From Mycobacterium sp. MBM (GTDB lineage Bacteria; Actinomycetota; Actinomycetes; Mycobacteriales; Mycobacteriaceae), in NCBI GenBank assembly GCA_021648845.1, contig JAKJHY010000002.1:248001-312000 (forward strand): a stretch of DNA of 64,000 bases, in the 5' to 3' direction. The notes under the pieces are model-generated. The model did no database searches. It had not been told where the DNA came from and saw only the letters and a list, made by a program, of their open reading frames with translations. Positions within the stretch are counted from its first letter, which is position 1; every line of letters starts with the position of its first letter. A program made the position numbers and the translations under genes. Positions 8,051 through 18,583 of the stretch are shown here, in pieces.

Positions 8051-9306
8051 ACGCGCACGGCTCCCGGCTCGGCGTCTGGTCCGAGGCGGGACGGTTACGA
8101 CGGGTGATGGTCTGTGCCCCGGGCCTGGCCCATCAGCGGCTCACCCCGGACAACTGCCACGAATTGCTGTTCGACGATGTCATCTGGTTGCAGCAGGCCC
8201 GCCGCGACCATTTCGACTTCGTTGCCAAAATGGTCGACCGCGGCGTCGAGGTCCTCGAACTCCAGGATCTGCTCGCCGATGTCGTCGCGCAGCCCGAGGC
8301 GCTGGGCTGGCTGCTCGACCGCAAGATCACCGACGACCTCGTCGGACCCGCGCTGGCCCACGAGATCAGGGCCTGGCTGACCGAACAATCATCGGATCGG
8401 CTGGCGGAGTTGCTGATCGGCGGTGTCTCCTACCAGGACGTGGTCGACGAGGTCGATGGCAGCTTCCTTTCGCTGTTCACCGCGTTGGACCCGGCCGGGT
8501 TCGTCATCCGGCCGCTGCCCAACACGCAGTTCATGCGGGACAACTCCTCCTGGATCTTCTCCGGAGTCACCCTCAACCCGATGTACTGGCCCGCCCGGCG
8601 CCAGGAGACACTGCTCACCACCGCCGTCTACAAGTTCCATCCGGTGTTCGCCGACGACACGTTCGACATCTGGCTGGGAGACACCGACGGACGACCCGCC
8701 GACCACGGGCTTGCCACCCTGGAGGGCGGCGACGTGATGCCCATCGGTAAGGGCCTCGTGGTGATCGGTATGGGCGAGCGGTCATCGCATCAGGCGATCA
8801 CCCAGGTCGCCCGCAACCTGTTCGCCGCCGGGGCGGCCGACCGGGTGATCGTCGCGAGCCTGCCGAAGACGCGATCGGCCATGCACCTGGACACCGTGTT
8901 CACCTTCTGCGATCACGACCTGGTGACGGCGTTCGCTCCGGTGGTCGACGGCATCGTGGCGATCAGTCTGCGACCCGACGACTCGGCCCCATCCGGCTTG
9001 GACATTCGCCGCGAGAGGCGAGGATTGGTCGAAACGATCGGGGACGCACTCGGCGTCGACTTCCGCATCGTCACCACCGCCGGTGACGTGTACGGGATCC
9101 AGCGCGAACAGTGGGATGACGGCAACAATGTCGTCGCGCTGGAGCCGGGCGTCGTGATCGGCTATGACCGCAACACACTGACCAACACTGCGCTGCGCAA
9201 GGCCGGTGTCGAGGTCGTCACCATCGACGCCAGCGAGCTCGGCCGGGGCCGCGGCGGCGGCCGGTGCATGACCTGCCCGATCCTGCGCGATCCGCTCTAC
9301 ACCTGA
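8047..9306 (+). CDS. arcA: Arginine deiminase
   Basis: A 419-residue enzyme hydrolysing arginine to citrulline and ammonia. The GTG start at 8047 overlaps the arcD stop (GTGA), indicating coupled translation. Active-site segments are all present: FMRDNSSW at 162-169, LEGGD at 226-230, AMHLDT at 279-284 with the catalytic histidine 280, and the terminal GGGRCMTCP with nucleophile Cys407. Length is normal for the family. First enzyme of the arginine deiminase pathway, which yields ATP without respiration and ammonia that raises pH. Confidence 0.96.
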   Translation: MNAHGSRLGVWSEAGRLRRVMVCAPGLAHQRLTPDNCHELLFDDVIWLQQARRDHFDFVAKMVDRGVEVLELQDLLADVVAQPEALGWLLDRKITDDLVGPALAHEIRAWLTEQSSDRLAELLIGGVSYQDVVDEVDGSFLSLFTALDPAGFVIRPLPNTQFMRDNSSWIFSGVTLNPMYWPARRQETLLTTAVYKFHPVFADDTFDIWLGDTDGRPADHGLATLEGGDVMPIGKGLVVIGMGERSSHQAITQVARNLFAAGAADRVIVASLPKTRSAMHLDTVFTFCDHDLVTAFAPVVDGIVAISLRPDDSAPSGLDIRRERRGLVETIGDALGVDFRIVTTAGDVYGIQREQWDDGNNVVALEPGVVIGYDRNTLTNTALRKAGVEVVTIDASELGRGRGGGRCMTCPILRDPLYT

Positions 9307-9330
9307 CCCTCGTCCCGAAGGAATCCGGCC

Positions 9331-10335
<1,005 letters not shown>

Positions 10336-10340
10336 CGTCC

Positions 10341-11258
10341 ATGCGGATCGTGATCGCACTCGGCGGCAACGCGATTCTGCAGCGCGGCCAACCCATGACC
10401 GCGCAGAACCAGCGCGCCAATATCCGGGTGGCCGCGCAGTCCATCGCCGCGATCGCCCCCGGCAATGACATCGTCATCGCTCACGGCAACGGCCCGCAGG
10501 TGGGGCTGCTCGCCTTGCAGGCGGCGGCCTATCACGAGGTGGACCCCTATCCGCTGGACGTGCTCGGCGCCCAGACCGAGGCGATGATCGGCTACGTCAT
10601 CGAACAGGAACTCGGCAACCTGCTGCCCGCCGGCCAGGCATTGGCCACCCTGCTGACGATGATCGAAGTCGACCGTGACGACCCAGCGTTCGATCACCCC
10701 ACCAAGCCGATCGGACCGGTCTATGATCGCGACACCGCGCTGCGCCTCCGGGCCGAACACGGCTGGACCATCGCGCCCGACGGTGCCGGGTTCCGGCGTG
10801 TGGTCGCCAGTCCGAAACCGAGACGGATCTTCGAAATCGAGCCCATCCGACATCTGGTGGAGCACGGGGTGATCGTGATCTGCGCCGGTGGCGGCGGCAT
10901 CCCCACCGGGTACGACGAGCACGGTGACCTCTGCGGTATCGAGGCCGTCATCGACAAGGATCTCGCGGCGGCGCTGCTGGCCGAGCAACTCGGCGCCGAC
11001 CTGCTGGTGATCGCCACCGATGTCGACGGCGTGTACCGCGGGTGGGGCACCGCGCACCAAGCCCGTGTCACGAGCGCCACCCCCGACCAACTCGCCGCGC
11101 TGGATCTCCCGGCCGGGTCGATGGGGCCGAAAGCTCAAGCCGCGGGCGAGTTTTCGCGTGCCACCGGCAACGAGGCGGTGATCGGCTCACTCACCCAGAT
11201 CGCCGATATCGTCACCGGCACGGCGGGGACCCGGGTGCGGCGCGGCACCGCACACTGA
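10341..11258 (+). CDS. arcC: Carbamate kinase
   Basis: A 305-residue amino-acid-kinase-fold enzyme that makes ATP from carbamoyl phosphate and ADP, releasing carbamate. It begins [16 protein letters not shown] with the GGN phosphate loop at residues 8-10, and contains AHGNGPQVG near residue 50 and ICAGGGGIP in the C-terminal half, all carbamate kinase signatures. The ATG is only five bases after the arcB stop. Last step of the pathway and the only one that yields ATP. Confidence 0.95.
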   Translation: MRIVIALGGNAILQRGQPMTAQNQRANIRVAAQSIAAIAPGNDIVIAHGNGPQVGLLALQAAAYHEVDPYPLDVLGAQTEAMIGYVIEQELGNLLPAGQALATLLTMIEVDRDDPAFDHPTKPIGPVYDRDTALRLRAEHGWTIAPDGAGFRRVVASPKPRRIFEIEPIRHLVEHGVIVICAGGGGIPTGYDEHGDLCGIEAVIDKDLAAALLAEQLGADLLVIATDVDGVYRGWGTAHQARVTSATPDQLAALDLPAGSMGPKAQAAGEFSRATGNEAVIGSLTQIADIVTGTAGTRVRRGTAH

Positions 11259-11295
11259 CCGGAAATCCAGTTGCACGTGGGCGCCGACCGCCAGC

Positions 11296-12219
11296 ATGAT
11301 CGCCGATGTGCCCGCGATACTCGATGTCGAGCAGTTCATGGCCGACGGCTTCGTCAAGATCGAGGCCGCCTTCGATCGTGAGCTCGGCCTGCGCTGCCAG
11401 CAGCAGCTGTGGCGGGCCGTCGATCTGGACCCGGGCGACCCGGCGGCCTGGACCGAGCCCCTGATCCGGGTGCCCGCCATGGCGACACCCGAGTTCGCCG
11501 CCTCGGCCAACACCGACGTTCTCACCGCGGCGTTCGACGCGCTCGTCGGGCCGTCGGGCTGGCGGCCGCGGCTGGGCATGGGGACCTTTGTGTTGCGCTT
11601 TCCGAGCACCGAGCCCCCGCGAGAGGCCGGCTGGCATGTCGAGGCGTCGTTCTCCGACGCGGCGGGCCCGCGGCTGAGTCTGCGTTCCCGCGGGCGGGCG
11701 CTGCTGATGCTGTTCCTCTACTCCGATGTCGGCCCGCAGGACGCACCTACCGCGATTCGCGTCGGCTCTCATCTGGCCGCGCCAAAAGTTCTGGCCGAGT
11801 ATGGATCCGACGGCGCGCCCTGGATGTCGGTCTGCGAGCGGGTGGTCCCGGCGACGGAGAACTGCGAGATCGTCTCGGCCACCGGGCGCATCGGCGACGT
11901 CTATTTGTGCCACCCGTTCCTCGTGCACAGCGGCACCGCCCACCGAGGCGTCGTCCCGCGATTCATGGCTCAGCCGCCGCTGGAGCCCACCGGTGACCTC
12001 GACCTGGATTCCGAGCATCCGAGCCCGGTGGCCGCCGCCGTGCGCACCGGGCTCGCCGCACCACCGCCGGGTCAGAACAGGGTGGGGTGCGCCGGTGCCG
12101 TGACTTCGGAGGAAACGGCACCGGCGCGCGCCATGGGCCCACGCCCAGTCAATCGGTACCGTGCGAGCAGCGGCGCTACCCGTGCGCGCAACTCCTCGCG
12201 GTACTCCGGCGGCAGGTAG
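11296..12219 (+). CDS. Phytanoyl-CoA dioxygenase-like Fe(II)/2-oxoglutarate oxygenase
   Basis: A 307-residue frame. GWHVEASF (about residues 115-122) supplies an H-x-E pair and HPFLVHSGTAHRG (about 217-229) supplies the distal histidine and a basic residue, the pattern of cupin-fold Fe(II)/2-oxoglutarate oxygenases of the PhyH type; the H-x-E in place of H-x-D is a tolerated variant. It lies 37 bases after arcC on the same strand without a clear ribosome site, so co-transcription with arc is possible. The last roughly 48 codons run antisense through the 3' end of the radical SAM gene, a 148-base convergent overlap. Substrate unknown. Confidence 0.7.
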   Translation: MIADVPAILDVEQFMADGFVKIEAAFDRELGLRCQQQLWRAVDLDPGDPAAWTEPLIRVPAMATPEFAASANTDVLTAAFDALVGPSGWRPRLGMGTFVLRFPSTEPPREAGWHVEASFSDAAGPRLSLRSRGRALLMLFLYSDVGPQDAPTAIRVGSHLAAPKVLAEYGSDGAPWMSVCERVVPATENCEIVSATGRIGDVYLCHPFLVHSGTAHRGVVPRFMAQPPLEPTGDLDLDSEHPSPVAAAVRTGLAAPPPGQNRVGCAGAVTSEETAPARAMGPRPVNRYRASSGATRARNSSRYSGGR

Positions 12220-13088
12220 GCCCCGCGCCGGTACAGGCTGCGGTATCGGAAAACGAGTTCGGGATGTGCCCGCTGCAGCCACGCCATGAACCAGCCGCGG
12301 GTCGAACCGCGCAGGTGCAGCCCGAACACGGTGGCGCCGGTGGCGCCGGCGTCGGCGATGGCGCGCAGCAGCGCATCGAGATGCCGGGTGGAATCGGTCA
12401 GCCCGGGCAGCACGGGCGCGATCATCACGTGGCAGTTCAGGCCGGCGTCTCGGATGGCCGAGATCAGCGCCAGCCGGGCCTGCGGTGACGGTGTGCCGGG
12501 TTCGAGGTCACGCTGCAGCTCCGGATCGATCACCGCCAGCGAGATCGACACACTGGCGCCCGGGCCGTCGTGGTGGGCCGTGGCGATCAACGGCAGATCG
12601 CGGCGCAGCAGGGTGCCCTTGGTCAGGATCGAGTACGGGGTGCCGGACTCGCCGAGCGCGGTGAGGATGCCCGGCATCAGCCGGTAACGGCCTTCGGCGC
12701 GCTGGTAGGGATCGGTGTTGGTCCCCAGTGCCACCGTCTCCCTGGTCCACGACGGGCGACGCAGTTCACGGGAAAGCACCTCGACCACATTGGTTTTCAC
12801 CACCACCTGGGTGTCGAAGTCCGCCCCGGGGTCGAACTCCAGGTATTCATGGGTCGGTCGGGCGAAACAGTACCGGCACGCATGTGAACAGCCACGGTAG
12901 GCGTTGACGGTGTACCGGAACGGCAGCATCGCCGCATTCGGCACCTTGTTCAGCGCCGACTTACACAGGATCTCGTGGAACGTGATCGCGTCGAATTCCG
13001 GCGTGCGAACGCTGCGGACGAAACCGAGCCGCGCCAAACCCGGCAGCGCACCGTCATCGGCGCCCACACTCTGCCCGGCCCATCGCAT
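12072..13088 (-). CDS. Radical SAM protein, Rv2578c-like (SplB-type)
   Basis: A 338-residue radical SAM protein. The iron-sulfur motif is C67-x3-C71-x2-C74 within RGCSHACRYCFARPTH, followed by ALGTNTDPYQ and LTKGTLLRRDLPLI. It closely resembles what I recall of M. tuberculosis Rv2578c, including the terminal TLF, so the stop at 12072 is trusted. An ATG at 13103 is in frame but lies inside the SOS box; the ATG at 13088 (MRWAGQ) matches the homologue. A TTGACA at 13123-13118 and TTCGAT 17 bases on predict a transcript starting at or next to this ATG, so it may be leaderless. Probably LexA-controlled and involved in DNA damage or RNA/DNA modification; chemistry unknown. Confidence 0.92.
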   Translation of the reverse strand: MRWAGQSVGADDGALPGLARLGFVRSVRTPEFDAITFHEILCKSALNKVPNAAMLPFRYTVNAYRGCSHACRYCFARPTHEYLEFDPGADFDTQVVVKTNVVEVLSRELRRPSWTRETVALGTNTDPYQRAEGRYRLMPGILTALGESGTPYSILTKGTLLRRDLPLIATAHHDGPGASVSISLAVIDPELQRDLEPGTPSPQARLALISAIRDAGLNCHVMIAPVLPGLTDSTRHLDALLRAIADAGATGATVFGLHLRGSTRGWFMAWLQRAHPELVFRYRSLYRRGAYLPPEYREELRARVAPLLARYRLTGRGPMARAGAVSSEVTAPAHPTLF

Positions 13089-13095
13089 GCCCCCA

Positions 13096-13111
13096 TCGAA
13101 CATCTGTTCGA
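13096..13111 (-). promoter_or_regulatory. Mycobacterial SOS box (LexA site)
   Basis: TCGAAC-ATCT-GTTCGA is a perfect match to the mycobacterial SOS consensus TCGAAC-N4-GTTCGA. It overlaps the predicted -10 region of the radical SAM gene and ends 8 bases from its ATG. Rv2578c is among the known LexA-regulated genes of M. tuberculosis, which supports it. Confidence 0.92.
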
Positions 13112-13135
13112 TGGGGATGTCAAGCGGTCAAACGG

Positions 13136-13576
13136 TCACCACTGGGTGCCCTGACACGTGACGCTGTACGGGTTGTCCTGCGCGGCGATGATCTGGTCAC
13201 CGGCAGCGATATCGCAATGCGCGTTCGGCGGACCGACCGAACCCTTCGTCGTGCTGCTGACCTGCAGGATGGCCCACTGCGGATCGGCGAGGGTGGTTTC
13301 GAACACCCACGGGGCCCCGGGACCCACGGTGATGGTCTCGCGCTTGGCGAAGGCGTAGGCGTCGGCGTTGTAGGCCTCCATGCTCGGCGGCTGCGCCGTC
13401 AGGTAGAACACCTGGAACTGATAGGGCGCCCCCGAGGTCAGGGTGTAGCGCACCACCTGACCGTCCGGCTCAGCGCTGGCCGTCGCGGTGCCGAAAGCCA
13501 GCGCAGCGCCCGCCACCATCGCCGCGGCGCCGGCGACAGCTCCTACCTTGCTCGTGGTTTTTCGCATGCCCATCAC
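13136..13576 (-). CDS. Secreted protein with signal peptide, Rv2576c-like
   Basis: A 146-residue protein beginning with a GTG at 13576 or either of two ATGs just after it (MGMRKTTSKV). A positively charged start, a hydrophobic stretch AGAAAMVAGAALAFGTA and a TASA-EPD cleavage site predict export by the Sec route with cleavage at about residue 35. The mature part has two cysteines (HCDIAAG and SVTCQGTQW) that may form a disulphide, and resembles small mycobacterial exported proteins such as Rv2576c, which sits near Rv2578c in M. tuberculosis. Function unknown. Same strand as the downstream radical SAM gene, but that gene has its own promoter. Confidence 0.82.
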   Translation of the reverse strand: MMGMRKTTSKVGAVAGAAAMVAGAALAFGTATASAEPDGQVVRYTLTSGAPYQFQVFYLTAQPPSMEAYNADAYAFAKRETITVGPGAPWVFETTLADPQWAILQVSSTTKGSVGPPNAHCDIAAGDQIIAAQDNPYSVTCQGTQW

Positions 13577-13798
13577 ATCGCCGGACGCTACCGGATCGTT
13601 ACACCCGACCGGTCAGCGCCGCCCGGCGGCCACTTGTACCCGGTGAATCGACGGATAACACCCGTCGAGTCACAGGTTAATTTGTTCGTCACATAGAGAA
13701 ATTTCGCAGAAACCTAGGCGCCCTAACGTGCCGATTCGACACCCACTCGGGTTCTCCAAAGTTCTGACGATGCACTGAAATCGAAGGAAAGGCCGTAG

Positions 13799-15061
13799 AT
13801 GCGACTCCCCCGACCGATGTTCAACAGATCAGCATTGATAGCGGGGAGCGTCGTGGTCACCACGTCGATGCTGCTCACTGCCTGCGGCAGCAAGGCCAGC
13901 GAAACCGAGGCGTCTGGCGCCGAATCGTGCGTCGACACCTCGGGTTCCACGATCAAGGTGGGCTCCCTGAACTCGCTGTCGGGCACCATGGCCATCTCCG
14001 AGGTCACCGTGCGCGATGCCATCAAGCTCGCCGTCGACGAGATCAACGCCGACGGTGGTGTGCTGGACAAGCAGATCGAGATCGTCGGCGAGGACGGCGC
14101 CTCCGAACCCACCGTATTCGCCGAAAAGGCCGAGAAGCTGATCAGCAGTGACTGTGTCGCAGCCGTTTTCGGCGGCTGGACCTCCTCCAGCCGCAAGGCC
14201 ATGTTGCCGGTCTTCGAGAGCAACAACGCGCTGCTCTACTACCCTGTGCAGTACGAGGGCCTGGAGTCCAGCAAGAACATCTTCTACACCGGCGCGACCA
14301 CCAACCAGCAGATCGTTCCGGCGCTGGACTACCTCAAGGAAAAGGGCACCAAGTCGCTCTACCTGGTGGGCAGTGACTACGTCTTCCCGCAGACCGCCAA
14401 CCGCATCATCAAGGCGTACGCGGCGGCCAACGGAATGGAAATCAAGGGCGAGGACTACACGCCGCTGGGTTCGACCGATTTCTCCACCATCGTCAACAAG
14501 GTCCGCACGGCCGACGCCGACGCGGTGTTCAACACCCTCAACGGCGACTCCAATGTGGCGTTCTTCCGCGAGTACAAGAACGTCGGCCTGACCCCGCAGG
14601 AGATGCCGGTGGTGTCGGTGTCCATCGCCGAGGAAGAGGTCGGCGGTATCGGCGTGCAGAACATCACCGACCAACTGACCGCGTGGAATTACTATCAGAC
14701 CATCGACACGCCGGTGAACAACGCGTTCGTGGCCGCCTACAAGAAGGCCTACGGCGAGAACAAGCCGACCTCGGATCCGATGGAGGCCGCCTACGTCTCG
14801 GTGTACCTGTGGAAGAACACCGTCGAGAAGGCCGGATCCTTCGACGTCAAGGCCATTCAGGACAATGCAGGCGGGGTCAGCTTCGACGCTCCCGAGGGCA
14901 CAGTGACGATCGACGGCGAGAACAACCACATCACCAAGACGGCACGTATCGGCGAGATCAAGCCCGACGGCCTCATCTACACGGTGTGGGAGTCCCCCGG
15001 CCCGATCGAGCCCGACCCGTACCTGAAGTCCTACCCGTGGGCCGCCGGGCTGTCCGGATAA
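13799..15061 (+). CDS. urtA: Urea ABC transporter substrate-binding lipoprotein
   Basis: A 420-residue lipoprotein with lipobox LLTAC at residues 25-29 (Cys29 lipidated). The mature protein has [34 protein letters not shown] and [17 protein letters not shown], the distinctive UrtA segments within the branched-chain amino-acid receptor class. The ATG follows GAAGGAAAGG. First gene of urtABCDE, with the next four genes all on the same strand and touching or overlapping. Captures urea outside the membrane, normally as a nitrogen source. The 222 bases upstream hold the promoter region; I see a TAACGT element at about 13724 but no convincing GlnR site. Confidence 0.93.
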   Translation: MRLPRPMFNRSALIAGSVVVTTSMLLTACGSKASETEASGAESCVDTSGSTIKVGSLNSLSGTMAISEVTVRDAIKLAVDEINADGGVLDKQIEIVGEDGASEPTVFAEKAEKLISSDCVAAVFGGWTSSSRKAMLPVFESNNALLYYPVQYEGLESSKNIFYTGATTNQQIVPALDYLKEKGTKSLYLVGSDYVFPQTANRIIKAYAAANGMEIKGEDYTPLGSTDFSTIVNKVRTADADAVFNTLNGDSNVAFFREYKNVGLTPQEMPVVSVSIAEEEVGGIGVQNITDQLTAWNYYQTIDTPVNNAFVAAYKKAYGENKPTSDPMEAAYVSVYLWKNTVEKAGSFDVKAIQDNAGGVSFDAPEGTVTIDGENNHITKTARIGEIKPDGLIYTVWESPGPIEPDPYLKSYPWAAGLSG

Positions 15062-15067
15062 TCACGC

Positions 15068-15952
15068 ATGGATGTCCTGATCGGACAGCTGGCAACAGGA
15101 TTGAGCCTGGGCTCGATCCTGTTGCTCGCTGCACTGGGACTCTCACTGACCTTCGGTCAGATGGGCGTCATCAACATGGCGCACGGCGAGTTCATCATGG
15201 CCGGCTGCTACACCGCGTACGTGGTGCAGCAGGTCGTCTCGAACACCGGTGCCTCACTGTTGATCTCACTGGTCGTCGGCTTCGTGGTCGGTGGCGCGAT
15301 GGGTGTCCTGCTGGAGGTCACGCTGATCCAGCGGATGTATGACCGACCGCTGGACACCCTGCTGGTCACCTTCGGTGTCGGCCTCATCCTGCAGCAGGTC
15401 GCCCGCGACATCTTCGGCGCCCCTGCGGTCAACGTCGTCGCACCGGCCTGGCTGTCCGGTGGGGTGGAGATCTTCGGCGCGGTGGTGCCCAAGACGCGCA
15501 TCTTCATCCTGGTGCTGGCGGCGGTGGCCGTGGTGGCACTGGCCACCGCGCTCAAGGCCAGCCCGATGGGCCGGCGTATCCGCGCCGTCGTGCAGAACCG
15601 GGATCTGGCCGAAACCAGCGGAATCTCCTCGCGGCGCACCGATATCACCACGTTCTTCATCGGTTCCGGCCTGGCCGGGGTGGCCGGGGTGGCGCTCACG
15701 CTGATCGGCTCGACCAGCCCGACCACCGGGCAGAGCTATCTCATCGACGCCTTCCTCGTCGTGGTGGTGGGTGGTTTGGGACAGATCAAGGGCACCGTCA
15801 TCGCCGCGCTCGGGATCGGCTTCCTGAACTCGTTCATCGAGTACAACACCACGGCCTCGCTGGCCAAGGTGATTCTGTTCGTGATCATCGTGTTCTTCCT
15901 GCAGGTCCGTCCGCAGGGGTTGTTCACGGTTCGGACGAGGAGTCTGGTGTGA
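15068..15952 (+). CDS. urtB: Urea ABC transporter permease UrtB
   Basis: A 294-residue membrane protein of the LivH type, with about eight hydrophobic segments. SLTFGQMGVINMAHGEFIMAGCYTAYV near residues 28-54 is the conserved permease start, and VVVGGLGQIKGTVIAALG near 236-253 is the cytoplasmic coupling region. It follows urtA by six bases and its stop overlaps the urtC GTG. With UrtC it forms the channel for urea. Confidence 0.93.
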   Translation: MDVLIGQLATGLSLGSILLLAALGLSLTFGQMGVINMAHGEFIMAGCYTAYVVQQVVSNTGASLLISLVVGFVVGGAMGVLLEVTLIQRMYDRPLDTLLVTFGVGLILQQVARDIFGAPAVNVVAPAWLSGGVEIFGAVVPKTRIFILVLAAVAVVALATALKASPMGRRIRAVVQNRDLAETSGISSRRTDITTFFIGSGLAGVAGVALTLIGSTSPTTGQSYLIDAFLVVVVGGLGQIKGTVIAALGIGFLNSFIEYNTTASLAKVILFVIIVFFLQVRPQGLFTVRTRSLV

Positions 15953-17052
15953 AACACCTCATCGGTCGTTGGCAGACATGGGCCGGCTTCGGCGTCGGCG
16001 CCATCGTGTTGTTCGGCCTCGCACCCGCCGTGCTGTCCGATTTCCGCCTGGGTCTGTTCGCGAAGTTCCTGTGCTTTGCGATCGTCGCCGTCGGCATCGG
16101 ATTGGCCTGGGGCAGAGGCGGAATGCTGGTGCTCGGGCAGGGGGTTTTCTTCGGCCTCGGCGGCTACATCATGGGCATGCATCTGAAGATCTCCGATGCG
16201 GCGCTGACCAACCAGGATGTGCCGGATTTCATGCAGATCGCCGGTGTGCGGGAATTGCCCGGCTACTGGCAGCCGTTCGCCTCACCGGTCGTCACGTTGG
16301 CGGCCATCGTGGTGATCCCGACCGGTATCGCCGCACTGCTGGGTTTGGGTGTGTTCAAGCGCCGGGTCAAGGGTGCCTATTTCGCGATCCTGTCGCAGGC
16401 GCTGGCGGCCGCACTGGCCATCTTGCTGATCGGGCAGACCAGCGTCGGGGGCAGCAACGGGCTGACCAACTTCCGCACGTTCTTCGGGTTCTCGCTCAAA
16501 GATCCGGTCAACAAACAGATGCTGTACTTCATCGCCGCCGCGGTGCTGCTGCTCTCGGTGGCGGTGGCACGGCAGCTGATGCAGAGCCGCTACGGGGAAC
16601 TGCTGGTCGCCGTGCGCGACGGTGAGGAGCGGGTGCGCTTCCTGGGGTACGACCCGGCCAACATCAAAGTCGTGGCGTATGTGGTGGCCGCACTGTTCGC
16701 CAGCATCGCCGGCGCCCTGTTCGCCCCGATCGTCGGGTTCATCGCCCCGTCGCAGGTGGGCATCCTGCCCTCGATCGCGTTCCTGATCGGGGTGGCCATC
16801 GGCGGGCGCACCACCTTGCTCGGACCGGTGCTCGGCGCCATCGGGGTGGCCTGGGCTCAGACCCTGCTGTCGGAGCGTTTTCCCTCGGAGTGGACCTACG
16901 CACAGGGGTTGTTGTTCATCGTCGTTGTCGGCTTCTTCCCCGCCGGCCTTGCCGGGCTCGGGGTGTTCCTGCGCCGCCGCAAGAACAAGCCCGATCCGGC
17001 TTCCCTACCCGATCCCGACCCGGAACCCGAGAAGGCCGGAGCCAACGCATGA
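15949..17052 (+). CDS. urtC: Urea ABC transporter permease UrtC
   Basis: A 367-residue LivM-type permease starting with a GTG that overlaps the urtB stop. It has roughly ten hydrophobic segments, with GLAWGRGGMLVLGQGVFFGLGGYIMGMHL near residue 47 and VAIGGRTTLLGPVLGAIGV near 282. The C-terminal tail is charged and proline-rich and likely cytoplasmic. Its stop overlaps urtD (ATGA). Confidence 0.93.
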   Translation: MKHLIGRWQTWAGFGVGAIVLFGLAPAVLSDFRLGLFAKFLCFAIVAVGIGLAWGRGGMLVLGQGVFFGLGGYIMGMHLKISDAALTNQDVPDFMQIAGVRELPGYWQPFASPVVTLAAIVVIPTGIAALLGLGVFKRRVKGAYFAILSQALAAALAILLIGQTSVGGSNGLTNFRTFFGFSLKDPVNKQMLYFIAAAVLLLSVAVARQLMQSRYGELLVAVRDGEERVRFLGYDPANIKVVAYVVAALFASIAGALFAPIVGFIAPSQVGILPSIAFLIGVAIGGRTTLLGPVLGAIGVAWAQTLLSERFPSEWTYAQGLLFIVVVGFFPAGLAGLGVFLRRRKNKPDPASLPDPDPEPEKAGANA

Positions 17053-17870
17053 CAGAGCTTGAGACCGAGGCCCACCCCGAACCCGCCGCCGGCGGCAACG
17101 CCGGAATGGGCACCCAGTACCTGGAAGTCCGGGGCCTCACCGTCGATTTCGACGGTTTCAAGGCCGTCAGCGATGTCGATCTGACCTTGTTTCAGGGGGA
17201 CCTGCGCTTCCTGATCGGCCCGAACGGAGCCGGTAAGACCACGGTGATCGACGCGATCACCGGCTTGGTGCCCGCCACCGGGTCGGTGAGCAAATCCGGC
17301 GTGGAACTGCTGGGCAAGAAGGTGCATCAGATCGCCCGTCGCGGGGTGGGGCGCACGTTCCAGACCGCGACGGTGTTCGAGCAGCTCACCGTGCTGCAGA
17401 ACCTCGACATCGCCGCGGGCGCGGGCAGGTCGGCCTGGGCGCTGCTGCGGCGACGCTCCGGGATCCTGCCCGCGATCGAAGAAGCCCTGGAGACGACGGG
17501 TCTCACGGCGCTGGCCGACAAGCCGGCCGGTGTGCTGGCCCACGGCCAGAAGCAGTGGTTGGAGATCGGCATGCTGCTGGTGCAGAACGCCGATGTGCTG
17601 CTGCTCGACGAACCTGTCGCCGGAATGAGCCATGAGGAACGTGAGGAGACCGGAAACCTGCTGCGCCGAATCGGTGGTGAACGCACCGTGGTGGTCGTCG
17701 AGCACGACATGGACTTCATGCGCGCCTTCGCCACATCGGTGACCGTGCTGGCACGCGGACAGGTGATCGCCGAGGGCACGGTGGCCGAGGTCCAGGCCAA
17801 TCCGCGGGTGCAGGAGGTCTATCTGGGCACCGCGGCGGCCGGCGCCGACGATCTGAAAGAGGAATCCTGA
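17049..17870 (+). CDS. urtD: Urea ABC transporter ATP-binding protein UrtD
   Basis: A 273-residue ABC ATPase with Walker A GPNGAGKTT at 57-65, a degenerate signature region (LAHGQKQWLEIGM), Walker B VLLLDEPVAGM and switch HD in VVEHDMDF. The signature lacks the usual LSGGQ serine, as is common in LivG/UrtD proteins. The ATG overlaps the urtC stop by four bases; upstream in-frame sequence belongs to a shadow frame of urtC. Works with UrtE to drive uptake. Confidence 0.93.
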   Translation: MTELETEAHPEPAAGGNAGMGTQYLEVRGLTVDFDGFKAVSDVDLTLFQGDLRFLIGPNGAGKTTVIDAITGLVPATGSVSKSGVELLGKKVHQIARRGVGRTFQTATVFEQLTVLQNLDIAAGAGRSAWALLRRRSGILPAIEEALETTGLTALADKPAGVLAHGQKQWLEIGMLLVQNADVLLLDEPVAGMSHEEREETGNLLRRIGGERTVVVVEHDMDFMRAFATSVTVLARGQVIAEGTVAEVQANPRVQEVYLGTAAAGADDLKEES

Positions 17871-18562
17871 TGCTCGAGCTCGTCGACATCCGCACCGGCT
17901 ACGGTCGCTCCGAAGTCATCCACGGGGCCAGCCTGGAGGTGCCCTCCGACGGGGTGGCCGCGGTGATGGGCCACAACGGGGCGGGCAAGACCACCCTGTT
18001 GCGTGCCGCGGTCGGTCTGCTGAAATGCAGTGCGGGCAAGGTGCTTTTCGACGGTGAGGACATCACCAAGCTGCGCCCCAGCGCCCGGGTGGCCAAGGGC
18101 CTGGCCTATGTGCCGCAGGGCCAGCAGTCCTTCGGCCAGTTGACCACCGCGGAGAATCTTCAAGTCGTCGCCGACGGACGCAAAAATGGCAAGGCGCTGA
18201 TCGACGAGCAACTCGACCTGTTCCCCGCCCTCAAGGAGTTGCTGGCCCGGCGCGCCGGCCTGCTCTCCGGCGGACAACGCCAGCAGTTGGCCATCGCCCG
18301 CGCCCTGATCACCACCCCGAAGTGCCTGATCCTCGACGAGCCCACCGAGGGCATCCAACCGTCCGTGGTCGCCGAGATCGAGGCCGCGATCACCGCGCTG
18401 ACGGCGCGCGGCGATCTGGGCGTGCTGCTGGTCGAACAGCACATCGGTTTCGCACTGGAATCGGCGCAACGCTATTACATCCTGGAGGCGGGCCGGGTGA
18501 CCTCCAGCGGGACCGGCGGAACGGCGTCCGAGGCCGAGGTCCGTGCGGCGATGGCGATTTGA
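17870..18562 (+). CDS. urtE: Urea ABC transporter ATP-binding protein UrtE
   Basis: A 230-residue ABC ATPase of the LivF type: Walker A GHNGAGKTT at 34-42, signature LLSGGQRQQLAIARAL, Walker B LILDEPTEGI. It starts on the last base of the urtD stop (TGATG), so translation is coupled. Completes the five-gene urea transporter. It converges on dtd; a short hairpin follows the stop. Confidence 0.93.
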   Translation: MLELVDIRTGYGRSEVIHGASLEVPSDGVAAVMGHNGAGKTTLLRAAVGLLKCSAGKVLFDGEDITKLRPSARVAKGLAYVPQGQQSFGQLTTAENLQVVADGRKNGKALIDEQLDLFPALKELLARRAGLLSGGQRQQLAIARALITTPKCLILDEPTEGIQPSVVAEIEAAITALTARGDLGVLLVEQHIGFALESAQRYYILEAGRVTSSGTGGTASEAEVRAAMAI

Positions 18563-18575
18563 CGGCACCGCCGTC
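18561..18575. terminator. Hairpin after urtE
   Basis: GACGGC-ACC-GCCGTC is a perfect 6-base stem with a 3-base loop starting in the urtE stop codon, between convergent urtE and dtd. There is no T-run, as usual in mycobacteria, so termination is only a possibility. Confidence 0.35.
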
Positions 18576-18583
18576 GTGGCTAT

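Noticed and set aside
13577..13798. Possible GlnR nitrogen-control site before urtA (GTCAC-ATAGA-GAAAT near 13688-13702)
   Set aside because: The spacing and second half do not match the GlnR AC-N9-AC pattern on either strand, so no site is called although GlnR control of urt genes would be expected.
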